From positions 1 through 7,375 of the forward strand of contig CAYRKT010000082.1 in the NCBI GenBank assembly GCA_964425005.1: a DNA stretch of 7,375 nucleotides, written 5' to 3'. Shown in pieces: positions 1 to 5,984 of the stretch. The DNA comes from CAYRKT01 sp964425005. GTDB taxonomy: Bacteria; Synergistota; Synergistia; CAYRKT01. The position numbers were made by a program, and so were the translations under genes. Below the pieces are notes generated by a model. It did no database searches. It was not told the DNA's origin and saw nothing but the letters and a program-made list of their open reading frames with translations. Numbering within the stretch: the stretch's first letter is position 1; every line of letters starts with the position of its first letter.

Positions 1-689
1 GGCTGGGGCTTCGGCTCCTCCTGGGGCGCCTCCTCCGGGGCGAGCACCGCCGTTATCCGCTCGGCGAAGGCCCTGGCCACATCCAGCGGCATGGCGAGCC
101 TGAGGGCGATCTCGCCGACCTCCGACACGCGGAAGGACAGCTCCCCCACCGCCAGCCTGGAGGAGCCCTCTACCCCCTCGAACATGGCCGGCGAGGGCTC
201 GACCAGAGCCCCCGAGGCGTCCTTCACCAGCAGCTTCCCCCCCACCACGCTGGCCAGGGACGTGGCGGAGGCCCCCAGCGCCTGGCTCATGGCCTCGTTG
301 GCGGCGCTGAGGTAGAGCTCGTTCATCGAGGGCGGGAGCTCGAGCCCGTTTCCTCCCATCATCAGGTCGGATATCACGAGGGCGTCGTGCTCCGAGGCCA
401 GCACGAAGGAGGGACCGGACACCTCCCCATCCCACCTGAAGCCGTAGAGCAGGTGGGTGCCGGCCAGGGCGGAGGAGAGCTCCTCGGCGGACCTCTCCTC
501 GAGGGAGGAGAGCTCGCCGGAGACCTCCTTGCCGGCCAGCATCGACAAGACCCCCACCACGGAGCTGGCGAAGACCGAAAGGGCCTCCCTCAAGACCTCC
601 TGCTCCTTCGCCGAGAGCCCCCTGGGGGCAAGCCCTGCCCCCCTCAGGAGGGCGTCTATCTCCTCCTGGCTCAACAGGTCCTGGCTCAT
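1..689 (-). CDS. fliY: FliY, flagellar motor switch protein with CheC-like domain (C-terminus off the left edge)
   Basis: FliY is a FliN-type C-ring protein of the flagellar switch; in Bacillus and Thermotoga it also carries a CheC-like domain that dephosphorylates CheY-P. I read 229 codons from the ATG at 687-689 to the edge with no stop. Residues 6-15 (LSQEEIDALL) form the N-terminal CheY-P-binding peptide shared with FliM. Residues of roughly 27-212 form two CheC-like halves. Residues 213 onward (APEEAPQEEPKPQ) look like the acidic, proline-rich linker before a SpoA/FliN domain, which lies off the window. The start overlaps the fliM stop as ATGA, indicating translational coupling. Oddity: the two active-site motifs (consensus D/S-x3-E-x2-N) read E31-x3-E35-x2-S38 and S128-x3-E132-x2-S135, so Ser replaces Asn in both. 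Family assignment is secure; phosphatase activity is doubtful. Confidence 0.9.
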   Translation of the reverse strand, partial: MSQDLLSQEEIDALLRGAGLAPRGLSAKEQEVLREALSVFASSVVGVLSMLAGKEVSGELSSLEERSAEELSSALAGTHLLYGFRWDGEVSGPSFVLASEHDALVISDLMMGGNGLELPPSMNELYLSAANEAMSQALGASATSLASVVGGKLLVKDASGALVEPSPAMFEGVEGSSRLAVGELSFRVSEVGEIALRLAMPLDVARAFAERITAVLAPEEAPQEEPKPQ

Positions 690-1690
690 CTCCTATCAGC
701 CTCCTCCAGCTCCTCCTCAGAGACGGGCTCCACCACCTGGACCGCGTAGCGCCCCCTGCTGGAGCCCACCGCCACCCTGAACTTGGGCCTGCTGCCCACC
801 CGGAGCAGGGCGGGCTCGTCCGCCCGCACGTCCAGCTTTATCACGTCCCCCACCTGCATCTCCATGACCTCGGAGAGCATCAGCCTGGTCCTCCCGAGCT
901 CCACGGAGATGGGTATCTTGAGCCTCTCCACCTTCCGCCTGAGCTCCTCCCTCGTCTCAGGGGGAAGCCTCTTTATGGAGGCGGCGAACCAGTAACGGGA
1001 GCTCAGCTTGTCCACTATGGGCTCTATCACGAAGTAGGGCATGCAGAAGTTCATCATCCCCTCGGCCTGACCCACCTGGATCTTCATGGTCACCAGCAGG
1101 ACCATGTCGGTCCCAGGGGCTATCTGGACGAAGGAGGGGTTGCTCTCCATCGAGTCTATCCTGAAGCGAAGCTCGGCTATGTTCGTCCAGCTCTCCTCCA
1201 GCAGCTCCAGGATCCTCATCGCGACCCGCTCCATCACGCTCCGCTCTATGTCGGTGAGCTCCCTCGCCTTCCTCAGGGGCTCCCCCTTGCCGCCCAGGAG
1301 CCTGTCTATTATGGCGAAGACCAGGGCCGGGTTTATCTCCAGTATGGCGTTGCCCTCCAGGGGATATACCTCCAGCACGTATATGGCCGTGGGCGAGAGC
1401 AGCGATCGGGTGAACTCCTGGTAGGTGATCTGGTCCACCGAGGCCACGCTGGCCTGCACCACCGACCGCACCTGGGTGGAGAGGGCGGTGGTGAGCTGTC
1501 GGGAGAAGTTCTCGAAGATCATCTGGATGGCCCGAAGCTGGTCCTTGGAGAACTTGTCGGGCCTGCGGAAGTCGTACTCCTTGATCTTCCGGACCTCCTC
1601 CCGCGCTATGGCGGCCACGTCCACCTCGCCGGCGGCGAGGGCCTTGAGGAGCGCGTCTATCTCGGCCTGCGAGAGGACCTCGGGGACCAC
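686..1690 (-). CDS. fliM: FliM, flagellar motor switch protein
   Basis: FliM forms the middle of the cytoplasmic C-ring. It binds CheY-P through an N-terminal peptide, FliG through its middle domain and FliN/FliY through its C-terminal domain, so it sets rotation direction. The 334-residue product has the usual family length. Residues 6-15 (LSQAEIDALL) are the CheY-P-binding peptide. The CheC-like middle domain spans about 40-235 and contains the GGKG loop at 133-136, matching the GGXG motif that contacts FliG. The SpoA-type domain spans about 255-322 (for example MQVGDVIKLD at 278-287), followed by an acidic tail. The start is GTG at 1688-1690: an in-frame TGA at 1697-1699 excludes longer versions, and GGAGG and GGTGAGG lie just upstream. 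The gene starts 17 nt after fliL and overlaps fliY by 4 nt. Confidence 0.96.
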   Translation of the reverse strand: MVPEVLSQAEIDALLKALAAGEVDVAAIAREEVRKIKEYDFRRPDKFSKDQLRAIQMIFENFSRQLTTALSTQVRSVVQASVASVDQITYQEFTRSLLSPTAIYVLEVYPLEGNAILEINPALVFAIIDRLLGGKGEPLRKARELTDIERSVMERVAMRILELLEESWTNIAELRFRIDSMESNPSFVQIAPGTDMVLLVTMKIQVGQAEGMMNFCMPYFVIEPIVDKLSSRYWFAASIKRLPPETREELRRKVERLKIPISVELGRTRLMLSEVMEMQVGDVIKLDVRADEPALLRVGSRPKFRVAVGSSRGRYAVQVVEPVSEEELEEADRR

Positions 1691-1694
1691 CTCG

Positions 1695-1700
1695 CCTCAC
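1695..1700 (-). promoter_or_regulatory. GGTGAG ribosome-binding site of fliM
   Basis: The minus strand reads GGTGAGGCGAGGTG up to and including the GTG start at 1688-1690. GGTGA matches the 3' half of an extended Shine-Dalgarno (AGGAGGTGA). Its TGA at 1697-1699 is in frame and stops any longer fliM. A separate GGAGG lies at 1703-1707. Confidence 0.6.
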
Positions 1701-1707
1701 CCCCTCC

Positions 1708-2157
1708 CTACTGCACCAGGAACTGGGTGAAGAAGACCCCCTTCACGGGGGGCTTCCCCTCCGCGTAGGGGAGGATGGAGTTGAGCCTCTTCCTCAGGTC
1801 CGCGGCCAGCTCCAGCACCCCCTCGGAGGTGAGCAGATCCACGTAGCGCCTGTCCTTGACCGCCACGATCACCTCGTTCTTGATCCTGGGACCCCAGGAG
1901 GGGTCTGAGACCGTCTGCAGCGCCCTCTGGGAGGTGAGCTCCAGCACCAGCTTGAAGTTCACCAGGTGGGGCTCCTGGTCGGCCAGGTTCACGTTGAACT
2001 CCCCCACCTCGAAGGTCGGACCAGGCGGCTCTATGGCCCTCTCCCCCTCGAGCACCTTCCTGGAGCCCATGACCCTGGAGCCCACGAAGTAGCCCACCCC
2101 CAGGCCCAGCACCAGGACCACCAGGGAGACGGCCGCCACCAGGATCAGCTTCCTCAA
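1708..2157 (-). CDS. fliL: FliL, stator-associated flagellar membrane protein
   Basis: FliL is a single-pass inner-membrane protein of the basal body. It surrounds or supports the MotA/MotB stator and helps motor output and stator stability. The 149-residue product starts with a short positive N-terminus (MRK), then one transmembrane helix at about 4-27 rich in Leu, Val and Gly. The rest is periplasmic and matches the family, with residues such as FNVNLAD near 54-60 and PRIKNEVIVAV near 90-100. The start is TTG at 2155-2157; no longer version is possible because a TGA in the same frame sits at 2164-2166, inside the ribosome-binding sequence. It lies 14 nt after motB and 17 nt before fliM, the standard neighbourhood for fliL. 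The sequence is weakly conserved in this family, so the call rests on topology, length, motif and position together. Confidence 0.92.
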   Translation of the reverse strand: MRKLILVAAVSLVVLVLGLGVGYFVGSRVMGSRKVLEGERAIEPPGPTFEVGEFNVNLADQEPHLVNFKLVLELTSQRALQTVSDPSWGPRIKNEVIVAVKDRRYVDLLTSEGVLELAADLRKRLNSILPYAEGKPPVKGVFFTQFLVQ

Positions 2158-2161
2158 AGCC

Positions 2162-2168
2162 CCTCACC
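2162..2168 (-). promoter_or_regulatory. GGTGAGG ribosome-binding site of fliL
   Basis: GGTGAGGGGCTTTG precedes and includes the TTG start at 2155-2157. The TGA at 2164-2166 is in frame with fliL, 9 nt before the start, which rules out longer versions and makes TTG the only sensible start. Confidence 0.6.
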
Positions 2169-2171
2169 CCC

Positions 2172-2894
2172 CTAGGGGAATATCCTCTCCGAGGTGAGGA
2201 TCACCAGGTCCACCCGCCTGTTGAGGGCCCGGTTCTCCGGCCCGTCGTTGGGGACCACCGGCCGGTGCTGGCCGTAGCCCACCGCGTGCAGCCTCAGCGG
2301 GTCGAACCCCACCTCGTCCACCAGGTACCTCACCACCGCCGCGGCCCTGCCGGCGGAGAGCTCCCAGTTGCTGGGGAAGCGCGGGGTGGATATGGGGACG
2401 TCGTCCGTGTGCCCCTCCACCGCCACGGGGTTCCTGAGGACCCTTATCGTCTCCCCCACCTTGTAGAGGAGCCTCCTCCCCTCAGGCCTTATCTCGACGC
2501 TCCCCGGGTCGAAGAGGAGGTCGCCGGTGAAGCTCACCGTGACCCCTCGCTCGTCCACCCTCAGGAAGACCTGCTTCTCCGCCTGGGCCTCCTTGAGGAT
2601 CCCGGTGAGCCTCGATATCACCTCCTGGAGCTCCCTGGTCTGCCTGATCGACTCCCCCGCGTCCTTGCCCCTGGCCCCGGCCCCTACCAGCCGGTCCACC
2701 TGGAAGGTCCTCCCGCCGGGGAGGGCCCCTATGGCCCCCTTGAAGGAGAAGAGCATCTTCTTGAACTCCTTCACGTCTATGGTGGAGAAGGAGAAGAGGA
2801 AGACGAAGAAGGTGAGAAGAAGGGTGACCATGTCCCCGTAGGTGGTGAGCCAGCTCGCCGCCCCCCCTGAAGGGGCCCTCCTCCTCCTGGCCAT
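2172..2894 (-). CDS. motB: MotB, flagellar stator protein with peptidoglycan-binding domain
   Basis: MotB pairs with MotA to form the ion-driven stator and anchors it to the cell wall. From the ATG at 2892-2894 the product is 240 residues. A basic N-terminus (MARRRRAP) precedes the transmembrane helix at about 15-37. This helix contains D21 in WLTTYGDMVT, the invariant ion-carrying aspartate. A plug/linker region follows. The OmpA-like peptidoglycan-binding domain lies at about 125-237, with EGHTDD, NWELSAGRA, GYGQ and NRRVDLVI motifs. A GTG at 2895-2897 would add one residue. I prefer ATG because GGTGA then sits at the same distance as in fliL and fliM. The start overlaps the motA stop as TGATG, which suggests coupled synthesis of the two partners. 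Whether the stator is Na+ or H+ driven is read better from MotA. Confidence 0.95.
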   Translation of the reverse strand: MARRRRAPSGGAASWLTTYGDMVTLLLTFFVFLFSFSTIDVKEFKKMLFSFKGAIGALPGGRTFQVDRLVGAGARGKDAGESIRQTRELQEVISRLTGILKEAQAEKQVFLRVDERGVTVSFTGDLLFDPGSVEIRPEGRRLLYKVGETIRVLRNPVAVEGHTDDVPISTPRFPSNWELSAGRAAAVVRYLVDEVGFDPLRLHAVGYGQHRPVVPNDGPENRALNRRVDLVILTSERIFP

Positions 2895-3673
2895 CACTCC
2901 TCACCCTTCTCCCGCTCCAGAGCCCTCCTGAGCTCCGGAGGGAGGAAGACCTTGAGCTTCTCCTCCACTATCCTGGGGTTCTCCCCCGCCTGGATGGCCA
3001 GCACCCCCTCCACCACCAGCTCCCGGGCGGTTATCTCCTGGGAGCTCCGCACCGAGAGCTTCTTGGCTATGGGTATGGCCACCACGTTGGCGATGAAGGA
3101 CCCGTAGAGGGTGGTGATCAGGGCCACCGCCATCCCGGGCCCCAGCGCGTCCGGGTCGTCCAGGTTCTTGAGCATCTGGATCAGCCCTATCAGGGTCCCC
3201 AGCATCCCGAAGGCGGGGGCCATCTCCCCCAGGGTGTCGAACATCGCCTTGTTCTCCGCGTGCCTGGACTCCAGAAGCCCTATCTCCGTGTCCAGGATGG
3301 ACTTGACCAGCTCCGGGTCCGTGCCGTCCACCACCAGCTGGATCCCCTTCTTGAGGAACTCGTCCTCCAGCTTGGAGACGTCCTCCTCCAGGGCCAAGAG
3401 CCCCTCCCTCCGGGCCTTCTCGGCGAAGCTCACCATGGTCCTCACGAGCCCTATGAGGTCCACGTCCTGGGAGAAGAAGGCCTTCTTGACCATCCCTATG
3501 GCCTTCTTCACCCTGCTCATGGGGTTGGCCATTATGGTGACCCCTATGGCGCCGCCCCCGGTTATGAGGAGGGAGGGCACGTTGATGAAGATCCCTATGT
3601 CGCCGCCGGCGAACATGCCCCCTATGACCAGGATCAGGGCCAGCCCGAAGCCCACGAAGGTAGCCAGGTCCAT
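2894..3673 (-). CDS. motA: MotA, flagellar stator protein (Na+-type residues)
   Basis: MotA is the four-helix inner-membrane stator subunit. It forms the ion channel with MotB and pushes on FliG. The product has 259 residues, with transmembrane helices at about 4-22, 31-50, 150-170 and 180-203. The cytoplasmic loop between helices 2 and 3 carries the charged R88, R89, E96 and E97, matching the residues of the family that contact FliG. P153 is the conserved proline of helix 3. T160 (in GMLGTLIGL) and T188 (in ALITTLYG) match the positions PomA T158 and T186 of Na+-driven motors; H+-driven MotA tends to have Ala at the first. The whole sequence reads closer to MotP/PomA than to enterobacterial MotA, so Na+ coupling is inferred. 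The ATG at 3671-3673 lies 6 nt after flbD, with a purine-rich GGAGAGGGG upstream. Confidence 0.96.
   Translation of the reverse strand: MDLATFVGFGLALILVIGGMFAGGDIGIFINVPSLLITGGGAIGVTIMANPMSRVKKAIGMVKKAFFSQDVDLIGLVRTMVSFAEKARREGLLALEEDVSKLEDEFLKKGIQLVVDGTDPELVKSILDTEIGLLESRHAENKAMFDTLGEMAPAFGMLGTLIGLIQMLKNLDDPDALGPGMAVALITTLYGSFIANVVAIPIAKKLSVRSSQEITARELVVEGVLAIQAGENPRIVEEKLKVFLPPELRRALEREKGEE
2899..2905 (-). promoter_or_regulatory. GGTGAGG ribosome-binding site of motB
   Basis: GGTGAGGAGTGATG lies over the end of motA and leads into motB. With ATG at 2892-2894 as start, the TGA of GGTGA (2901-2903) is in frame and 9 nt upstream, the same geometry as fliL and fliM. With the alternative GTG at 2895-2897 the spacing would be unusually short. 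Confidence 0.55.
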
Positions 3674-3679
3674 GTCCCG

Positions 3680-3901
3680 CTAACCCCTCTCCTCCCCCTC
3701 TTGCGACCCGAACCTGCACCAGAAGCCCACGCTGCGCTTATAGTCTATCACCCGCTTCACCACCTCTTCAACGGACTCGACCACCACGTACTTGTGGCCG
3801 TTGGAGAGGGTGATGACCGTGTCGGGGGTCCCCTCCACCGACTCTATCATCTCCGCGTTGAGGTATAGCCTGCTGCCGTTAAGCCTCGAGACCTCTATCA
3901 T
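3680..3901 (-). CDS. flbD: FlbD/SwrD family small flagellar protein
   Basis: This 73-residue protein belongs to the small FlbD family (SwrD/YlzI in Bacillus subtilis), usually encoded between flgE and motA as here. SwrD increases flagellar motor power in B. subtilis, probably through the stator; the mechanism is not settled. It is unrelated to the Caulobacter transcription regulator also called FlbD. Visible family features are MIEVSRLNGSRLYLN at 1-15, the TPDTVITL strand pair at 25-32 and VESVEEVVKRVIDYKR at 41-56, a predicted amphipathic helix. There is no signal peptide or membrane segment. The C-terminal 17 residues (SVGFWCRFGSQEGEERG) are hydrophilic and look variable. The ATG at 3899-3901 follows GGTGA at 7-nt spacing and lies 16 nt after flgE. 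Confidence 0.93.
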   Translation of the reverse strand: MIEVSRLNGSRLYLNAEMIESVEGTPDTVITLSNGHKYVVVESVEEVVKRVIDYKRSVGFWCRFGSQEGEERG

Positions 3902-3917
3902 CTAGGGCTCACCGTCT

Positions 3918-5918
3918 CTACCTCTTTATGTTCATCAGCTCCTCCAACACCTGGTCGCTGGTGGTGATCACCCTGGCGCTGGCCTGAAAGCCCCTCTGGG
4001 CCATTATCAGACGGACGAACTCCTCCGTCAGGTCCACGTTGGACATCTCCAGGTTACCCCCCAGTATGGAGCCCGTCCCGCCCGTCTGGGCCAGGTTCAG
4101 CACGGGCTCGCCGGAGTTGGTGCTCGCGGCGAAGACCGTGTCCCCCACCTTGAGGAGCCCCGACGGGTTGTTGAAGGTGGCCAGGGGGATCCTGTAGAGG
4201 ACCTTGCTCCTGCCGTTGGAGTAGACCCCCACCACGCTCCCGTCCTGGGAGACGTTGAAGCTCTGGAGCACCCCCATGGGATACCCGTCCTGCATGTAGG
4301 CCTTGGTGGAGAAGTCGGAACCGAACTGGGTGACCCCCTCCGTCCTGGAGTTGACCCCGTCGAAGTCCAGGTTGACGGAGAGGACCTCCGCCCCGGGCGG
4401 GAAGATCCGCAGGGGATCGGTGGGGTTTCCGCTCCGGATGAGGCCGTCGGGGCCGAACTCCACGAAGCCGAAGTTGCCGCTCATCGGGACGCTCGGGTCG
4501 TCGGGCATGTAGACCCTCCACTCCCACCTGTTGTTGTCCACCTTCCTGAAGATCGTCTCCAGGGTGTAGGGGTTGCCCTGGGAGTCGTAGACCTCTATCT
4601 TGCTGGAGGTCATGGAGCTGGGCCTCTGGGATATGGAGAGGGACTGGGTCCTGTCGTAGAAGCTCCTGAAGGTGATGGACCTGCCCAGGGGATCCAGCGA
4701 GATGGTCGAGGCGCTGAAGGCCCTGAGGGAGCTGAAGGAGGAGGGCATCAGGATCTCCCTGAAGGTCCCATCCGGGTTCATCAACACCGTGAAGACCTGG
4801 TAGTAGAAGGGGGCCGCCGCGCCAGGGCTGTTGATCTGGATAACCTTGAGGAGCATGTTGCCCCCGCCCTGGGGGTGGAAGTCGAAGTCGAAGAGATACC
4901 CCAGCTGCAGCCCCGCGGAGTTAGCGGCGAAACTCCTCATCCCGAAGTCGTCCAGGTCGGACAGGTCGAAGCGATGTATCTGCCTGGCGCTGACGACGCT
5001 GTAGAGGCTCTCGAACGTGAGCACCCCCCCGTCCCTGACCTGGACGGTGAAGTCGAAGCTCCCATCCCTGTCCATGTCCACCCGCAAGGCCCCGGTGGTG
5101 AGCACGTTGACGGCCGTGTGGATGGAGCTTATGGCGTAGAGGACCTTGCCCCTATCCGGCTCGACCCCGGCGGGGAAGATCCTTATGGGAAGGGGCGAGT
5201 TGGAGCCGGGCAGGAGGAGCTCCATCCGCAGGAAGCCCTCGGTCGCGATGTCCTGCTCCACCTCCTGGAAGCGGACCGTCACCTCGGTGGAGCCGAGCCC
5301 CGACAGGGAGAGCCCGTACCTGACCTCCACGTCCCTCTCGTCGAAGCCCATGGGGACGAAGGAGCTGACCCTGGAGTCCAGGTTGCACTTGTACCAGACG
5401 TTCCTGGTGGCCTTCGCCTCCAGCTTGCTCCCCACCGGGATCAGCACGTCGCTCAGGGTGGTGGATATCACCTCCTCGCCGGTGGCCGCGTCCACAGTCA
5501 CCTGGTAGCCCTGGAGGTAGTAGCCCGTGCCCGCCTGCACCACGTTGCCGGCCCCGTCCATGACGAAGTTGCCGGCCCTGGTGTAGTAGGTGTTGCCACC
5601 CCCCCTCACGGCGAAGTAGCCGTCCCCCTGGATGGCCATGTCCAGGGGGTTGCCGGTGGACTGGATGGCCCCCTGGGTGTGGACGGTCTCGACCGCCGCC
5701 ACCTTGACCCCCAGCCCCACCTGCAGGGCGTTCACGCCGCCCCTGTTGCCGCTGGGAGCGCTCGCACCCCTGCTGGTCTGGTAGAGGAGGTCCTGGAAGT
5801 TGACCAAGGACCTCTTGAACCCCACGGTGTTGACGTTGGATATGTTGTTGCCCACCACGTCCAGCATCACCTGGTGCCCTTTGACACCGCTAACGCCGGT
5901 GAACATGGAGCGAAGCAT
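3918..5918 (-). CDS. flgE: FlgE, flagellar hook protein, long form with a candidate lysinoalanine cross-link site
   Basis: FlgE polymerises into the hook, the universal joint between rod and filament. The 666-residue product is far longer than the roughly 400 residues of enterobacterial FlgE. The N-terminal rod-type helix is at about 1-40 (MLRSMFTGVSG, NNISNVNTVGFKRS). The D1 core follows at about 65-140 (TQGAIQSTGN, AIQGDGYFAV, YYTRAGNF). The usual D2 strands (SSKIEVYDSQGNPYTLE) start only near 438, so about 250 extra residues lie between 185 and 435. The C-terminal helix is at 622-666 (VDLTEEFVRLIMAQRGFQAS). The only cysteine is C178, followed by N179, with K165 upstream; as I recall these are the residues cross-linked in Treponema FlgE. 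I chose the ATG at 5916-5918, because homologues begin MLRSMF and GGGAGGG lies 9 nt upstream; a TTG at 5934-5936 would sit inside that site. Confidence 0.97.
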   Translation of the reverse strand: MLRSMFTGVSGVKGHQVMLDVVGNNISNVNTVGFKRSLVNFQDLLYQTSRGASAPSGNRGGVNALQVGLGVKVAAVETVHTQGAIQSTGNPLDMAIQGDGYFAVRGGGNTYYTRAGNFVMDGAGNVVQAGTGYYLQGYQVTVDAATGEEVISTTLSDVLIPVGSKLEAKATRNVWYKCNLDSRVSSFVPMGFDERDVEVRYGLSLSGLGSTEVTVRFQEVEQDIATEGFLRMELLLPGSNSPLPIRIFPAGVEPDRGKVLYAISSIHTAVNVLTTGALRVDMDRDGSFDFTVQVRDGGVLTFESLYSVVSARQIHRFDLSDLDDFGMRSFAANSAGLQLGYLFDFDFHPQGGGNMLLKVIQINSPGAAAPFYYQVFTVLMNPDGTFREILMPSSFSSLRAFSASTISLDPLGRSITFRSFYDRTQSLSISQRPSSMTSSKIEVYDSQGNPYTLETIFRKVDNNRWEWRVYMPDDPSVPMSGNFGFVEFGPDGLIRSGNPTDPLRIFPPGAEVLSVNLDFDGVNSRTEGVTQFGSDFSTKAYMQDGYPMGVLQSFNVSQDGSVVGVYSNGRSKVLYRIPLATFNNPSGLLKVGDTVFAASTNSGEPVLNLAQTGGTGSILGGNLEMSNVDLTEEFVRLIMAQRGFQASARVITTSDQVLEELMNIKR

Positions 5919-5984
5919 CTGCCATATCCCTCCCAAAGACTAGCGTTCAAAGGGCAATCCGTTGCCTGCAAGACCTTCCCTGAA
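5919..5984 (-). other. 66-nt gap flgD-flgE with a small hairpin
   Basis: This is the longest non-coding stretch in the window; other junctions have 17 nt or fewer. It is visibly less GC-rich than its surroundings. On the transcribed strand it contains a perfect 5-bp stem, GGCAA-CGGA-TTGCC, at 5953-5966, upstream of the flgE ribosome-binding site GGGAGGG at 5928-5934. The stem is short and lacks a following T-run, so it is not a terminator. No convincing -35/-10 pair is visible. It might affect mRNA processing or stability so that the very abundant hook protein is made in excess, but that is inference only. Confidence 0.35.
5928..5934 (-). promoter_or_regulatory. Ribosome-binding site of flgE
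   Basis: GGGAGGG reads on the minus strand and ends 9 nt before the ATG at 5916-5918. It decides the flgE start: the upstream in-frame TTG at 5934-5936 overlaps this site and would have nothing comparable upstream, and homologous FlgE proteins begin with MLRSMF. Confidence 0.7.

Noticed and set aside
957..1700. A second minus-strand frame of 247 codons overlapping fliM
   Set aside because: It is a shifted-frame reading of fliM, with Gly/Arg/Pro-rich low-complexity product; the FliM frame has clear domain motifs.
2265..2870. A plus-strand open frame of 201 codons opposite motB
   Set aside because: It lies wholly within the MotB gene in antisense, has low-complexity composition and no motif or neighbour support.
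5903..5925. A sigma-54-like element (TGGCAG followed by TTCGCT with -24/-12 spacing) on the minus strand
   Set aside because: It overlaps the flgE start codon, so it could not drive flgE from its start, and its -12 half departs from the consensus. The match is most likely chance.
5919..5936. A longer FlgE starting at TTG 5934-5936
   Set aside because: It would add six residues (MGGIWQ) that are encoded by the ribosome-binding site, and FlgE homologues start at MLRSMF.
5940..5975. A possible sigma-70 promoter starting TTGCAG before flgE
   Set aside because: No reasonable -10 hexamer lies 16-18 nt downstream; the best AT-rich block is too far away.
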